NCBI GenBank assembly: GCA_038503075.1
Contig: JBCAML010000001.1
Span: forward strand, 1,054,001-1,118,000
Reading direction: 5' to 3'
DNA: 64,000 nt
Source: Gyromitra esculenta
Lineage: Eukaryota > Ascomycota > Pezizomycetes > Pezizales > Discinaceae
The notes beneath the pieces were generated by a model. The model was not told the DNA's origin. It did no database searches and saw only the letters and a program-made list of their open reading frames with translations. Positions within the stretch are counted from its first letter, which is position 1. The number at the start of each line of letters is the position of its first letter. The translations under genes were made by a program, and so were the position numbers. This document shows positions 10,342 through 22,163 of this stretch, in pieces.

Positions 10342-13300
10342 CAAGTTCTGTTTTGTGAATGTAGTGGAATGGGTGTCCAGCATTGCCGGAAACATCTTTG
10401 ATCTTGGAGACTTCATCATAAGCTCGATGCTGTAGAAGATATTTTGAGGTTGAATTTTATGACGAGTGACAGGCAGCGCTGAAGTGACGTTGGATGTTGT
10501 TTTTTTTGGCGCAAACGGTGCTTGACGCAAGGAGGACCAAAGATGGCGAGAAGTTGACAAAGAAGGAGCCTGCAAACGCAAATCCTCTGAAGAGGCGAAC
10601 AGGTAAGGGAACAAGTCGGACTGGGGGGGAGAAGGAAAGCGGAAGGTACAGAGACTAAGTACCTTGTGTCGCCTGTTGTTTGACCTCTGTTGCTCTCGCT
10701 CTCAGCAAATACAACGCCCCAACCGCTTACCACTTAGAAGCCAACAGCGCTGACCACCTTAACCCTGGTATCTTTCTAATCTCCCGCTCTCCCTAAATAT
10801 GCTTAGATTGATGCTTCTTATCCCTACGGTACTCTAAAAGCTTTCTGTTTAGGATCGCGGTACAGATTACTCTACTCTCAAATTTACCCTCAACTGTACA
10901 TCGCGAAATGGGGATGGAGTTTTAAAACAAACTGCTCTCAACAATTTGCAACTTGTGTCACTCAGGAACATCCTACCCTCTGTGCTCGACCATCGTCATC
11001 TGCATGGCGGTTGTTGCTCTTCACAACTTCTGCTCGCGTGATTTGTGGAACCTGCATACTTCGCTTTTCGCGCATCCAACGAGTTCCGTCATAGCTGGGC
11101 TGGCCATTCCATTCGCAATAGTAAGCCGCATCCAATCCCATTCTCTCCGCCAAGAAGAGCGAATTAGATGTAAATGAAAGAAGAAAAAATATTTTTCTCA
11201 CTTAGGCCAACATGGCTAGGCCACACGTTTTTCTTCATTCTTTTCATACCCGTACCGTATGTATTCGTGAAGCGCCCCACAAGGATTCGTTCCAAAATGA
11301 GGTGCCACCCCCGGATATTTATCACTCCGACTCCGCTCCGATTTCTCATCCGATCTCCGTGCCAAGTTTGACCATGCTTACATATGTATTCTCATGGGCC
11401 TTCTGACGAGATAACGATAATGCTCCCTACTATTTTTTTTTCCTTTTCCTTTTCGTATTCGCTTGTAGCGGTACGATAGGTTGGGGGACCAAAACGTGTT
11501 TCAAAGGTAGCAGAAACGGTCTTAGCTCGCAGGAGAAACATGAAACCCAACTCCTTACTTCACGGAGCCCTTGCTTTTTTCCTCTATTCGTATGGGAAGA
11601 GCTACACGCAGCGTCCAGTACGAGGTTTTATAGGATGAAAGGGCAGTCACAAATTGTCCGAGGAACACGGCACACGTTCCATGGAGTTTTGGGATTCGAT
11701 GCCAGGAACATTATTCAGTGAATTATAAAGCTATTTGCTTTGTCATGTTTCGATGCAGGATATATCGATTGGTGATGGCGTATGAAGCGCATGGAGGATA
11801 TGGGACTCCCAGGTGCAGAACAAAATTTTTCAAGGACTTTCACCGTTCGAGCTTCACGTATTGTACTCTTGTATACAACGGGTTCGTCGTATCTCGAAAT
11901 ATCACTCGGTTGGTCTGTAGTCAGACCATCAGGATGGGAAAACCGGGAAAATCCGATTATGCAAGCCACATTCCACATTCCACGTTCCACATTCCACCTG
12001 CCACGAACCACAGCATTCGCTTCACATAGGGCTGACAAAGGCTCGCCAACTCTACGTCACAGATAGTTTTTACGATTAGTGTTATGGTGGAGCGCTGTTG
12101 GCGGGGTACTTGCATGTAGAGTCCTTACCCCTCTTCAAGTCTCTGAAAGATAGCTGCGGGTGATCTCATATGATGCTCCACTCTCCACGAAAGCGATAGA
12201 AAGGATAAAGGTCTGGATCATAAGAAGATGCTGGTAATATAAATAGATTACTAAACAATCCGAGAGGGCTCCTTACCATGCACAGCTAATCCTAACAGCG
12301 CAAACGCACGGCGCTCATATCGTATTGTCATGGCAGCAGATATGGGATTGACTGAAGCCAAATGGTAATCATCGACCGTCACTCGAGTCACTGGATGTAA
12401 TCGTATTGAAATATTAGGCATGAAGGGTTGATCGCTTGGTTCTCTAAAGGTCGGCGGTGCGCCCCGCTTATTTCCTTGTATAATAGGCCTCTAGAACTTC
12501 CTGAGTGCCCGTTAACTCGAACCTTTGTCTCTCACTAATTTCCGTTTCCGAAACCACGCCGGAAGGGCCCCGTACTAGGGAGCTTGTCCAGCCAATCGAT
12601 ATTCAGAGCATTCTCCATGGCTTCAATTCGCAGCGTGTAACTAGGCCAACGCATCCCATGTGGAGAGGAATAGACTCTCTGTTTACGTTGACCTAGATAA
12701 CAACTTCCAAGACTCCTCGAAAGTTATTCCCTTTGGCCTTTCTAGCAAAAGAACAGTACTGGAGAATTTTTGTGTGATGTAAACCCCTGGATAAGGCAAC
12801 TAGCCAACCGCTACCCGCCTCGATATCTTCAGACCCCTAAACCCGAAAAAACACTGAATACGTGTCATCCATCAGAGATATATAACTAAGTTCGTTTTCA
12901 GCCGTATACTTGCGAATCTGACGATTGATGATATCTTAATCATCGATATCAAAAGGCGACCATCTCTACAAAAGACAAGGCCCTTAGAACCTTGAATTTG
13001 ATGGCGATAAGAGGGAAGGTTTTAGTTCTGCTGGGTCAATATCAGCCCTCTCGACTTTGAAATCGATATTTCGGGTCGTGATAGGTGTTTGTGAGTTTTT
13101 TTCACTTCTTAGTAAGAGGTTAGAGCTCCTTTCTAGAATATACTCTACCATCGACAGAGCTACGGGCTAACACGGGGTTATGATTTTAGATTCGTAGGAT
13201 AGGCATACATTAGCTTCATTTTTAAAAGCTCCGTCACCGATTTAGGGTCTTGACATGGAACCAGAGGCCTTTTAATACATTAGAAATTCTCGAGCGTTAG

Positions 13301-13408
13301 ACACCCTCCTGAAACAGTTAAAAGCTCAGTGGCAAACTGAGGCTCCCTCTATATTACAGTGTCGAAATTAACCACATTGATAGATCCACCCAGACTAACA
13401 GAATGTTT
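10342..13408. other. Gene-poor intergenic region
   Basis: About 3 kb lie between the AUR1 start and the hAT MITE. Short open frames on both strands (for example 10953-11177 and 11718-12066) overlap each other and carry no domain. The left part must hold the AUR1 promoter and 5' UTR. From about 11970 a CACATTCCAC / CACGTTCCAC motif is repeated a few times. No gene is supported. Confidence 0.5.
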
Positions 13409-13416
13409 GCGGTATG
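13409..13416. repeat. Left 8-bp target site duplication of the hAT MITE
   Basis: GCGGTATG, identical to 13757-13764 on the other side of the element. Confidence 0.85.
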
Positions 13417-13756
13417 TAGGGATGCGACCAGTAAGTTTACATAGTTTACCATACTGTATCGTACCTGTAAATTACGGTAAATTACAATAATACAGTATAG
13501 AGCTAAAAGTGAGCACACCCTCTTTGATTTAAACACTTAACTAAGCCTGATCCCCATATGCCAATACCCCTTCTAAGAGGCCTATCATGATGATGTTCAC
13601 AATGTGAGTTCAGTGTGGTTACTGCGTCACCTGGCCAGTGCTAGATTTTACTGAGCCTAGTAGCACATGAACTTTGCAATACGTAATTTACGGTATTTAA
13701 GCTAATACGGTACCGTACGGTAAATTTACATATTTTACCGTATTTTTGCATCCCTA
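13417..13756. mobile_element. Non-autonomous hAT-type MITE, 340 bp, with 8-bp target site duplication
   Basis: The element starts TAGGGATGC at 13417 and ends with its exact reverse complement GCATCCCTA at 13756. It is flanked by a perfect 8-bp direct repeat GCGGTATG (13409-13416 and 13757-13764). An 8-bp duplication with TAGGG-type termini is the hallmark of hAT transposons. Inside, both arms carry repeated variants of ACGGTAAATTTAC and TTTACCGTA, and the right arm holds a GGTACC palindrome at about 13710. There is no transposase frame, so it would have to move in trans. Confidence 0.85.
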
Positions 13757-13764
13757 GCGGTATG
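13757..13764. repeat. Right 8-bp target site duplication of the hAT MITE
   Basis: GCGGTATG, identical to 13409-13416. Confidence 0.85.
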
Positions 13765-14356
13765 AGCTCCAGATGGTGCCAAGAGTTAGACGTCACGCAG
13801 TGTAATCAAACAAAGTCCACTTTGCATGAACTGCATTTACTATACCTTACGCTCCTAAAAAAATTTGCCAGTAGGTATTTATATGTTTATTTTTCTTTTT
13901 GGCTTCTATAATAGGTGCAGATTCAGCTCTTTCCTATAACAATCTCAATTGATCGGGCTCACTATATGCAGCAGTAGCTAAAGTTACATGTACCAAAGAA
14001 TTGGAACGAGTATACTTGATAGCAAAGATATAGAAGATAAAAGTATTCTCGTGTAAAGTAACAAAGAGCTAACAATGTGTTATTAACTAAGTAATGTATT
14101 GTGATGAAGATTAGAGCGAAGCTAAAACGGCCTGGGAGGGAATCTTGGGTTAAATAAGCGACATTTTCTCTGATAACCGTCACGAGGCCTTTGGATAGAT
14201 TTGTTAATCCTACTCTGGGCTTTTTTATGCGAGAACTTTATCTTAGCCCAAAGCTTAATCAGATGGACTTGTTAATATGCCGTTCTTCCTCGCTCTTTCT
14301 CCGTTTTCCATACTCGACGCTTTAAGTCACTCTTTGGCAACAGTTAACATCTCACG

Positions 14357-16851
14357 ATGCCCCCAGCTGAACAAAAATATGACACCGAGACCCTAGAGTC
14401 GACAAACTCCATCATTACACCAGACTCTAATGAGAACAAAATCACCGTCGCTGATGATGGTAGTCCCGCTCCTCAACAACTAAAACGATCACTAGGAGCC
14501 CGCCATTTACAGATGCTGGCGATTGCTTCTAGCATCGGTACAGGATTGTTTATAGGTTCTGGGAAAGCATTGAGAATTGGTGGCCCCTTCTCCTTGGTAT
14601 TTTCATTCACATGGCTTGGCGCTGTTTTAACAACCATGATGCGTACGTGGTGCTATGAGTTCACCATCACTTTCAAATCCCTTCAAGTGACACCCATTAA
14701 GAAAAAAAGCTAACAGAGATAGAATGTCTCTGTGAAATGGCTGTACAGTATCCTACTTCCGGAAGTTTTATCACTTACTCGGCGAGATATATTGACCCAG
14801 CCTGGGGATTTACCATTGGTGTTATGTAAGTCATTTCTCTAGCTGGAATTTACGCTTAAAATTATACGAATTACCATTGTGAACAAACGCCTGTTTGACA
14901 AATTCACTACTGCCACACGCTATGTGTAAAGGGGCCTTGTAAGCTCAAATACTGTTTGAATCACGGTACCAATCTCCATGGTATCGTGTTCGAGTATGAA
15001 AAAACGTGAAGAGAGAGATAAGTTTGAGATTGTATCTATTTGGTACTATCTACACTTAGTTCTCTCTCATGGAGAGCGTTAGTAGAAGTGGATTCCAAGA
15101 TACCGAATTCGAAATGTGTACTTGCTATGAGGAGATACATTAAAAGATTCTCAGGTGCTAAGATTGATAAATATAGGTACTGGGCGTGCTGGGTTGGGGC
15201 TTTCGGCACAGAGGCAACAGCGGCCAGAATCCTTGTTGGGTATTGGCTTCCAGAAGGCTGGAGCGAAAGTCCCGGAAATGCAGCCCTCCTGATTAGTGTA
15301 TTCAACGCTATTATGATTTTAATCCATATCTGCCCAGTGAAGGTATTCGGCGAGATAGAGGTAGGGGCTCCAGCAAAGCCCATACTGCTGAAGAGAAAAA
15401 ACTGACTAAGTTACTTAGTTTTGGGTATCATCATTAAAAGTTATTTCTGTCTTGGGGTTTTTACTCGTCATCTGGGTGATTATGGGAGGCGGGGGCCCAA
15501 AAGGTGAAGTCCATGGAGGTGAATACTGGAGGGATCCTGGAGCTATTCTCAATGGTTTTAAAGGTATTTCCAACCATCCCCGTATGGCAAACCTTTTCTA
15601 ACTAGTGATAGGTTTATCGAGCGTCTTCGTGACAGCAGCGTTCTCCTGTGGTGGTACAGAGGTTGCTGGAATTGCTGGCGGCGAAACTAGACACACACGT
15701 GTTGCGATGCCTCGAGCTGTTCGAACATTGATGTTCCGAATCATCTTCTTTTACGTCGTGACGCTATTATTCCTCACGTTTGTTGTTTCTGCCAGTGACC
15801 CGCATCTTTTGGGTGGTGGGGGTCATTCATCCGTCGATGCCTCGCCATTCGTCATTGCTATCAGCAACGCGGGGATCAAGATTCTACCTGATATCCTTAA
15901 TTTTATCGTCCTCATGTGTGTTTGTAGCGTTGGAAGTGTGAGTATATACACCGCATCTCGGGTGTTGTGTAATATGACCCAAATTGGACTTTTAGGGGAG
16001 TATTGGGGCTTTCATAAAGTGGATAGGCATGGTCGGCCGTAAGTGATCCCTCGACTCTTAGACAGAAGGTACACGTATATTGATATATATATGTGGCTTT
16101 CTTAAATGAAGTATGCGGGCAATCATAGTGACCTCTATTGTTTCTGTCGGTCTATCGTATCTAAATTGTACGAGCTCCGCTGCAAATGCCTTTGACTGGT
16201 ATGTCACAATACATTCCGCCTCCGTATATCTTTTGCTTAACAGAAAGCTGAAGAAGAAAAAATATCTAGGTTTACATCTTTATCCGGGATTGCCTTCTTG
16301 ATTTGCTGGCCGAGTATCATACTCGCGAACTGGCGCTGGCGTGCGGGCATTAAGGCACAAAGCCTCGATATTTTCGAGCAGAAATACGCCTACATAGCCT
16401 GGGGTCGGCCGTGGTTCCCTTTCGTCGGATTTGTAAAAGCTTTATTTCCTTGATTAGTTGTACTAACCAGTCGATTATAGTTGATGAAGCTGACGAGAAT
16501 ACCAGTGCTCTTTGATTTTTATGCTGTGTTGCCACATCTATGTTTCGGCCTCGCCAGTCGACGAAAGCCCGTCTGCAATAGCATTTTTCAAGAACTGCGT
16601 TGGTCTCCCATTGGCAGTCGCATTATATGCAGGGTATAAATGTCTCTACAAGACATGCATCGTGAAACCTGTAGGTTCAGGTTTATCGAAATTGAAATTC
16701 CCTGTGACTAATTACGAACGAGCGTGTAGGAAGCCATGAACCTTTGGGAAGACAGGATCCCCGAGGCCGATAACATGGAACAGGAGCAGATATTGGACAA
16801 GTACCACCAACAACCTTGGAGCACACGGCTCTTGTCATATGTCAGGTTTTA
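14357..16851 (+). pseudogene. Amino-acid permease (APC superfamily, fungal YAT type), 3' end disrupted
   Basis: Eight exons can be joined in frame: 14357-14642, 14717-14825, 15177-15360, 15419-15563, 15606-16038, 16112-16198, 16270-16432 and 16481 onward. Introns are 74, 351, 58, 42, 73, 71 and 48 bp, all GT-AG. The product shows the family blocks: a hydrophilic cytosolic N-terminus, then RSLGARHLQMLAIASSIGTG (first membrane segment), MAVQYPTSGSFITYSARYID, FGTEATAARILVGYW, FWVSSLKVISVLGF, TAAFSCGGTEVAGIAGGE and FTSLSGIAFLICW. In the last exon the frame breaks. TATG occurs at 16520 and 16539 with 19 bp between the copies, and the conserved block SPSAIAFFKN then continues in another frame that ends TGA at 16739. 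A further frame with a plausible permease tail runs to TAA at 16851. The family imports amino acids at the plasma membrane. The break could also be a sequencing error; if it is real, the last membrane segments and tail are lost. Confidence 0.7.
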
Positions 16852-17221
16852 ACCGTTGATTCACGTATATAATGATCTTAGAAATAAGGTTTATCGAGTT
16901 GAGTTTAGCTCATGGGTGTTGGATTAAGAATTGCGTAGGGCTAGAGATTATAGTGTTGTAGAAATTATATTATCATTAGTTCCAGATATTAACAATAAGG
17001 AGTAATCATAGGATCGAATTTGATACGCCAAATAAAATTTTGTGAACTAGTTTTTAAGAATCATGGGAGCCACCCAAGGCGCAATGGTATCTAAATTGGC
17101 CATCCACGAACGGAGAGAAGGGGAAACAGGGAGAATATAGTTCTAGATTCCAAGAGTAACGCCAGCCCAAACATGGTATCAAATCCCAAAATGCCCCCCA
17201 GGATTTAGCCATCACCATACC
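16852..17221. other. Short intergenic region, convergent 3' flanks
   Basis: AT-rich sequence between the permease remnant and the small membrane-protein gene. No gene seen. Confidence 0.5.
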
Positions 17222-17686
17222 CTATCTATTTTTCACAACAAATGCTTCCCACGTCCCAAAATAATCGCTCTGCGAATCTTGCCTCTTCGGCCGCAGTAGT
17301 GTTGTATAGTCCACTCTTTCCAATCCCAATGGCGTCTTGGTCCTTCGCCTTTTCCCGCCACCCACGGATATCTTTCGTGGCGAGTCCATCAACCCGTTTG
17401 TTTGTTTGGCAGCAAAATTTGCACTCATGTTGGCGTTGAAAGTGATTTTAGATCCAGGGGTGAATTTAGAGCTTGGGCCGGAAGCTGAATACGAGCCACG
17501 CTGAAAAAGGATACATCCTAGGGTTCCTCGCAGGAGGGCGATCACCAGGCCGGAATACCCAACCAGAAGGCGAACCGCGAGAATAAAGGAAGAGGCGATC
17601 GTAGTGAAGATTGCAAAGTTCCAGAAGACCAAGAGGGTTGGGAGGAGGAAGAGGATCGAGAGGATTGATGATACTGTTTTCAGCAT
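17222..17686 (-). CDS. Small membrane protein of unknown function
   Basis: This intronless frame of 154 residues begins MLKTVSSILSILFLLPTLLV. Two hydrophobic segments (about residues 8-40 and 42-64, the second ending GTLGCILFQRGSY) are followed by a basic, Ser-rich cytosolic-looking tail with GGGKRRRTKTPLG and a C-terminal aromatic patch DYFGTWEAFVVKNR. Balanced composition and a hydrophobic N-terminus followed by a polar tail argue for a real gene. I do not recognise a named family. An ER or organelle membrane location is inference. Confidence 0.55.
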   Translation of the reverse strand: MLKTVSSILSILFLLPTLLVFWNFAIFTTIASSFILAVRLLVGYSGLVIALLRGTLGCILFQRGSYSASGPSSKFTPGSKITFNANMSANFAAKQTNGLMDSPRKISVGGGKRRRTKTPLGLERVDYTTLLRPKRQDSQSDYFGTWEAFVVKNR

Positions 17687-19595
17687 CGTGAAATATGCCT
17701 ATGTGTTTAACAGGATGTAATTTTCAGTTGAAGACGCCTCGGCCAGCTAAAGGCAGCTATAACGTGCACGTGAAGCCTAGAGTACTAAAGAGCCGCAACG
17801 TCGATATCGCGCTAAAAAGCTTAAAATCGCTATCTTCATTATCGCCGCTATCGTCGTTGCGATAAACCCCTCGGCCGAGTCAGCCCAACATTTATGTTGA
17901 GACTCTCGGAGATTATATGTCAACGCTTCAGAACCATGGTCACGCACATTCTTCGCGAAACATTCCAAACCCCGGAAAACCCACCATTCAAGTCCGCATT
18001 TTGACGTCACACCAGCAGGACAATGCAAGACACCTTCGGACTTGAAGCCTGATCCTGGCACGTGGTAACACCGGGATCTCATGATCAACGACGCGAGTTT
18101 TTTTTTAGCGAAATCGGATTGGGGTTTAGCCGTCGGCCGAGAGAGGATTCCGATAGGGTTAGGTTTGGGCATCGTGTCATGGCGTCTCACTCGGTCACGC
18201 ATGCGAGAGGAAAGTTAGTATCCGTTGTAATTCCTCTTTCCTACTAGGGCTCTCGCCACATAAATATCTCCCCTATCCCCATATCCTATAGACCATAGCC
18301 GTACAAATGCCCTCTCGCACCTTCCTTCAGCAACACACCCAAAATACGGAAGGTCGTGACAATATCGCCAATACTCAAAGGATAGGCTCTATATCTTCAC
18401 ATATCTTACCGGTTGTGGCCCTAAGCTTATTGGCACAGTTAAATCCTATTAAAGGCGAAAGCTCTAGTCTTGCCAGAACACAATATTGAGTGGTTGGCAT
18501 CAGGAGCGCGTCAAGTCTTAAATCTAGTAATCGGTCTCCACAGAACCCTCCTTTCTTCGGTTTTCGTCACTACACTGCGTCGAAGGCCAACTATCTGAGA
18601 CATTACAGTTACGTCTAAAAGCATCCAGCCATACTATACTCCATATCCATCGCCAGCTCAGCGGCATTGGGCTAAGCTGCAACAAAGTTGAAAGCTATCT
18701 TAAACAACTTGCAACGATCCCTTTCTATCTGGGATCGACGGACGTTAAGAAACTAGGGCATACATTTTAACATGCCGTGGCCGTCTAAGATTTTCTATAA
18801 CGAATGCTCTCTAGGAAACGCAGCCATACATGTACTTAGATACGACCCTAGCAGAACGCCTCAAAGAGGGGAGTCCCCTGTGGGCTTCTTTCTTTTTAAT
18901 CCCGCCCGAAGCCTGATTATAACCCTCGTCTTTCCTAGCCCTAAATCCGAGTCTTTTAAACCCTAAACTCGGAGGTTATAATGGTGATAGTAGGACCGTC
19001 AAGGGTTAAAGCCATCTGACAGTCCCTAAATCTACACGTATATAAGCACTATTTACACTTCGTTACCTTACTCTCGCCAACAAAAACCCCTCGAAAAGCA
19101 GAATCCAAATCTCTACATCCACACAAGACGCCATGAGCAACAAAAGTCCAACATATCCAGCCTTAAGCAAAAACGCTTCTACAAACCACTCAAATAGCAC
19201 ATCAACCACACCTTTAAACCACTACCGCCGTGAAATGGTGTAAATAGTATAAACAATATAAATTGGTATATGTATAATTATTCAAGTCTTATCTTCATAT
19301 ATTATCACTCGTTCGACACCCACCCCTCCCCCAACCTCTCCTCTCCAATCCATCGCCTTTATATTTTCTACAGCCCGTTACCGGGATGACCATCTATCCA
19401 CATATATTTTTCTCCACCCTTTCTCTAGCCCCCTCATCATTCTCCATAAACCCCAGCCCATCCAGCCCGCGAAAAAAATAAAAATAAAAATAAAAAAAGA
19501 GAGAAAAGCGCCTACGTGTTGAACAAACCGCTCATCAAATCAAATCTAAATAAATAAAAATTTCAATACCCGCAACTCCCCCAATTCTCCCCAAA
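17687..19595. other. Intergenic region with no supported gene
   Basis: Frames at 17777-18202 (-) and 18307-18489 (+) have no domain. From about 19480 the sequence contains an AAAAT-type simple repeat (19482-19500). The right part is the 3' flank of SPO7. No RNA gene was recognised. Confidence 0.45.
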
Positions 19596-20876
19596 TCATC
19601 CATCCCCGCCCCCGCCCCCACCAGTAACTGTCTTCTTCCCCTTCCCCTTCCCCGGTTTCCGCTTCCCTGTCCCTGCACTCGAACTACTTCGATCTGTAAC
19701 CGGGCTCTCACTCCGTCTCTCTATCGACCCCGAATCTGATATATCTCCCGTCCTCCCTAACCCCGGCGCCATATTCGGGCGCCGCTTAACTGTGCTGCCT
19801 CTACGTTTCGATGCAACAGTTTCCGGTTCGGGGGTACCAGCGCGACTCGACACGCTGGATGAGCGCTTTTCTGAGGCCACCGAGCTACGCCGCACCCTCG
19901 TGGCCGGAGGTTGCAGAGGAGGAGCAGGAGCGGGAGGAGGGGGGATTGCTTTTTTTCGAGACCAAAGTCTCCAGACGTTTGCCTGACGCCTTACAGCGCG
20001 GGCTTCGTTCTCACGATCCCAGTACTCGGTTCGGTAAAGCTCCCAGTCTTCTCGAAAGCTTAGAGAAAAACATTTAGACAAGATGACAAGTTTTAGGTGG
20101 AAGCCACCGGGGAGGTATTCCTCGATGCCATCATCGGGGTCGTCTTCGGTTGCTTCTTCGACGTGTGGGGAGAGGAGGGAGGGGGTTGGGTTAGTGGTGA
20201 TGGTAGTGCGGGCGGCGATGGAGGGGGTGTGGGGTACGGTGGAGGGGCGGTTTCGGGCGCTCGTAGAGAGACGACGGGGCTTGGGGCTATTGGTGGAGGT
20301 GGAGGAGAGGCGACGGTTAGACGGAGGCGGGGGTGGTCGTAGAGTGGGTGGTGGGTGGAAGGTGTACCAATTCCACCACCAGACTATCCATTCGCGAGTT
20401 GAAAAGGGGACTTTTACGAGCTTCACGTTGAAGCCGCGGAGGCCGCGGTTAGCGGTGTAGACGAAGCGGCGGGGCTCCACTATGGTTTTTTGGTACAGAC
20501 CGGTCGCGTAGTAGAGAATGCCGGTTGCGACACCGCCGAGGAGACCGAGCCATTCCAGATGCGAGACGTAGTAATAAGGTGAACCACCCAGAACGTAGAT
20601 ACGATAGATGAAGAAGGCAGTCCAGAGGACCAGGAGGATCAGGAAAAACGCGAATTTGCGGCGACGGGCAAGGTGATGTAAGTATTGGCTCCGGAGAGAG
20701 GCTTCGAGAATCAGGAGGTTAAGGTAGACCTGGGAGGGGGATGATGGGGCGTTGTCGAGGGGGTTTCCGGGGGGCGCGGGAGGGGCTCTAGAGGTGATAG
20801 AGCGGGGGGGGGTAGATGTGACAGGGAGAGAGCCCTTGACGGCGAGATCGATTTCGGAGGTCTCTGAGGGAGACAT
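19596..20876 (-). CDS. SPO7: Spo7-like regulatory subunit of the Nem1-Spo7 lipid phosphatase
   Basis: The frame is open from 21035, but the methionine at 20876 (MSPSETSEIDLAVKG) gives a normal N-terminus, so I use it (426 residues). The conserved core starts with YLNLLILEASLRSQYLHHLA and a basic RRRK, then two membrane segments (FAFFLILLVLWTAFFIYRIY and a second in LGLLGGVATGILYYATGLY) and the block VYTANRGLRGFNVKLVKVPF. A Pro/Ser-rich insert (PPPTLRPPPPPSN and following) separates it from a second conserved block, EYLPGGFHLKLVILSKCFS with FREDWELYRTEYWDREN. The C-terminus is low-complexity Ser/Arg and Gly. Family role: Spo7 anchors and activates Nem1 at the nuclear envelope/ER, and the complex dephosphorylates the lipin Pah1, setting the balance of phospholipid and triacylglycerol synthesis. 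The insert makes this protein longer than the yeast one. Confidence 0.82.
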   Translation of the reverse strand: MSPSETSEIDLAVKGSLPVTSTPPRSITSRAPPAPPGNPLDNAPSSPSQVYLNLLILEASLRSQYLHHLARRRKFAFFLILLVLWTAFFIYRIYVLGGSPYYYVSHLEWLGLLGGVATGILYYATGLYQKTIVEPRRFVYTANRGLRGFNVKLVKVPFSTREWIVWWWNWYTFHPPPTLRPPPPPSNRRLSSTSTNSPKPRRLSTSARNRPSTVPHTPSIAARTTITTNPTPSLLSPHVEEATEDDPDDGIEEYLPGGFHLKLVILSKCFSLSFREDWELYRTEYWDRENEARAVRRQANVWRLWSRKKAIPPPPAPAPPLQPPATRVRRSSVASEKRSSSVSSRAGTPEPETVASKRRGSTVKRRPNMAPGLGRTGDISDSGSIERRSESPVTDRSSSSAGTGKRKPGKGKGKKTVTGGGGGGDG

Positions 20877-22163
20877 GGGGGGGAGACTAAGGATTAGGTG
20901 AATCCCAGAGATTCCGCGGAGGGAAGGGAGAGGGACGAATTGAGCAGCGAATTTCAACGGAAGTTTGGGGGAACAGCACCATGAATAGGGAGAGGCAGAG
21001 GCAGAGATAGAGGCAGGCAGGAGGAGTAGATGCAAGTGTCGATAGCTGTGGATGGATGAAGTGGGGGACAGCTATAGCAAAACTATCACGAGAACTATAA
21101 CTTGGAGTAACACGAGCAGTAGCAGTTCAGCTGAGGGGAGTAGTATATACCAGCACTCATGAGGGGGGGGATATGCAGAAGTGAGCAGAGCAGAGCACGG
21201 AGGATGAGTTGGTGTGGGTGATGGGGGTGTGAGAGAGTGGGTAGTGGTGTAAGTAGAGTAGACTAGAGCAGAGCAAAGACGTAGAGTAGAGTAGAGAGAC
21301 GCAGTGGTAGTGGGTTGCCGTACTCTAGTAAGTGGTGCAGACAAGTGCAGTGGATACAGGTATTAGCAGTTACGCACCACCATCCAAGGTCTCGGCTGGG
21401 CGTTGGACGTAACCTCTGTCTCTCTCTCTCTCCCTTCCTTCCACACAGCTGCTGCTGTTACACTGAGGCTATGCGGCTGGAATCTCAACGGCAACAACCG
21501 TGGTGGTGCATGGGAGCGGATTGGAGGGAGACAACGGGATGAGGCTGGCCGTCAGCCACCTCGCCTTGGGTAAGTCTTACTCTGTGCAACCGGAGCGGAG
21601 TTAAGGGTACAGACGCCACACTCCCTGTCAATGTCAGTTCTACCAGCAGCACACCGACGGATGCTACACCTCTCAAACCCCCATTGCAAGATCCCCGCAT
21701 AGCTTATTCCACACCCCCATCTGCCTCTGTCGGTCTCTTCCTGCCTGCCTGTCTCGGCCCCTTCTTCTTCCTTCTTCCCATCGGACCTGTATTGTCCCGT
21801 CTGCCGCGTGTCCAAGACATACTTATATCATTACCACCTCTCCGCAATCCGATCCTCTCCCCCACCAACACCGGTCCCTCGGTGTTCCTCTAGCTCGTAT
21901 CCCTCCATTCATTCAATCTGTTCGCCAGCCCTTCATTATCTCACTCCCCTCCCACCTGTTCACCGTCACGTCCACCCTTCGGTACCTATTGTTCCATCAA
22001 GCTGCGTTCACCGACCCGCTTCCCCCATTTCCACCTCCTCCGCCTGTCTTCGGCAATCTCTCTCGGAATATTTGCTGCTCCCTTTCTGCTCCTCCGCATC
22101 GATAACCATCCCTTTCGTCGCCACCAACACGGCTTTACCGCCCCCAATCCGCCAAACGGCTTC
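20877..22163. promoter_or_regulatory. Divergent promoter region of SPO7 (-) and the ABHD5-like hydrolase (+)
   Basis: A 1.3-kb region lies between two outward-facing genes. It contains CT-rich tracts (CTCTCT runs at about 21418-21432 and long C/T-rich stretches from 21700 to 22160), common in fungal promoters near transcription starts. Frames here (21072-21344, 21808-22263 and others) are low-complexity and not called. Exact start sites are not visible. Confidence 0.4.

Noticed and set aside
20097..20460. Gly- and Val-rich plus-strand frames
   Set aside because: Antisense of the Pro/Ser-rich insert of SPO7.
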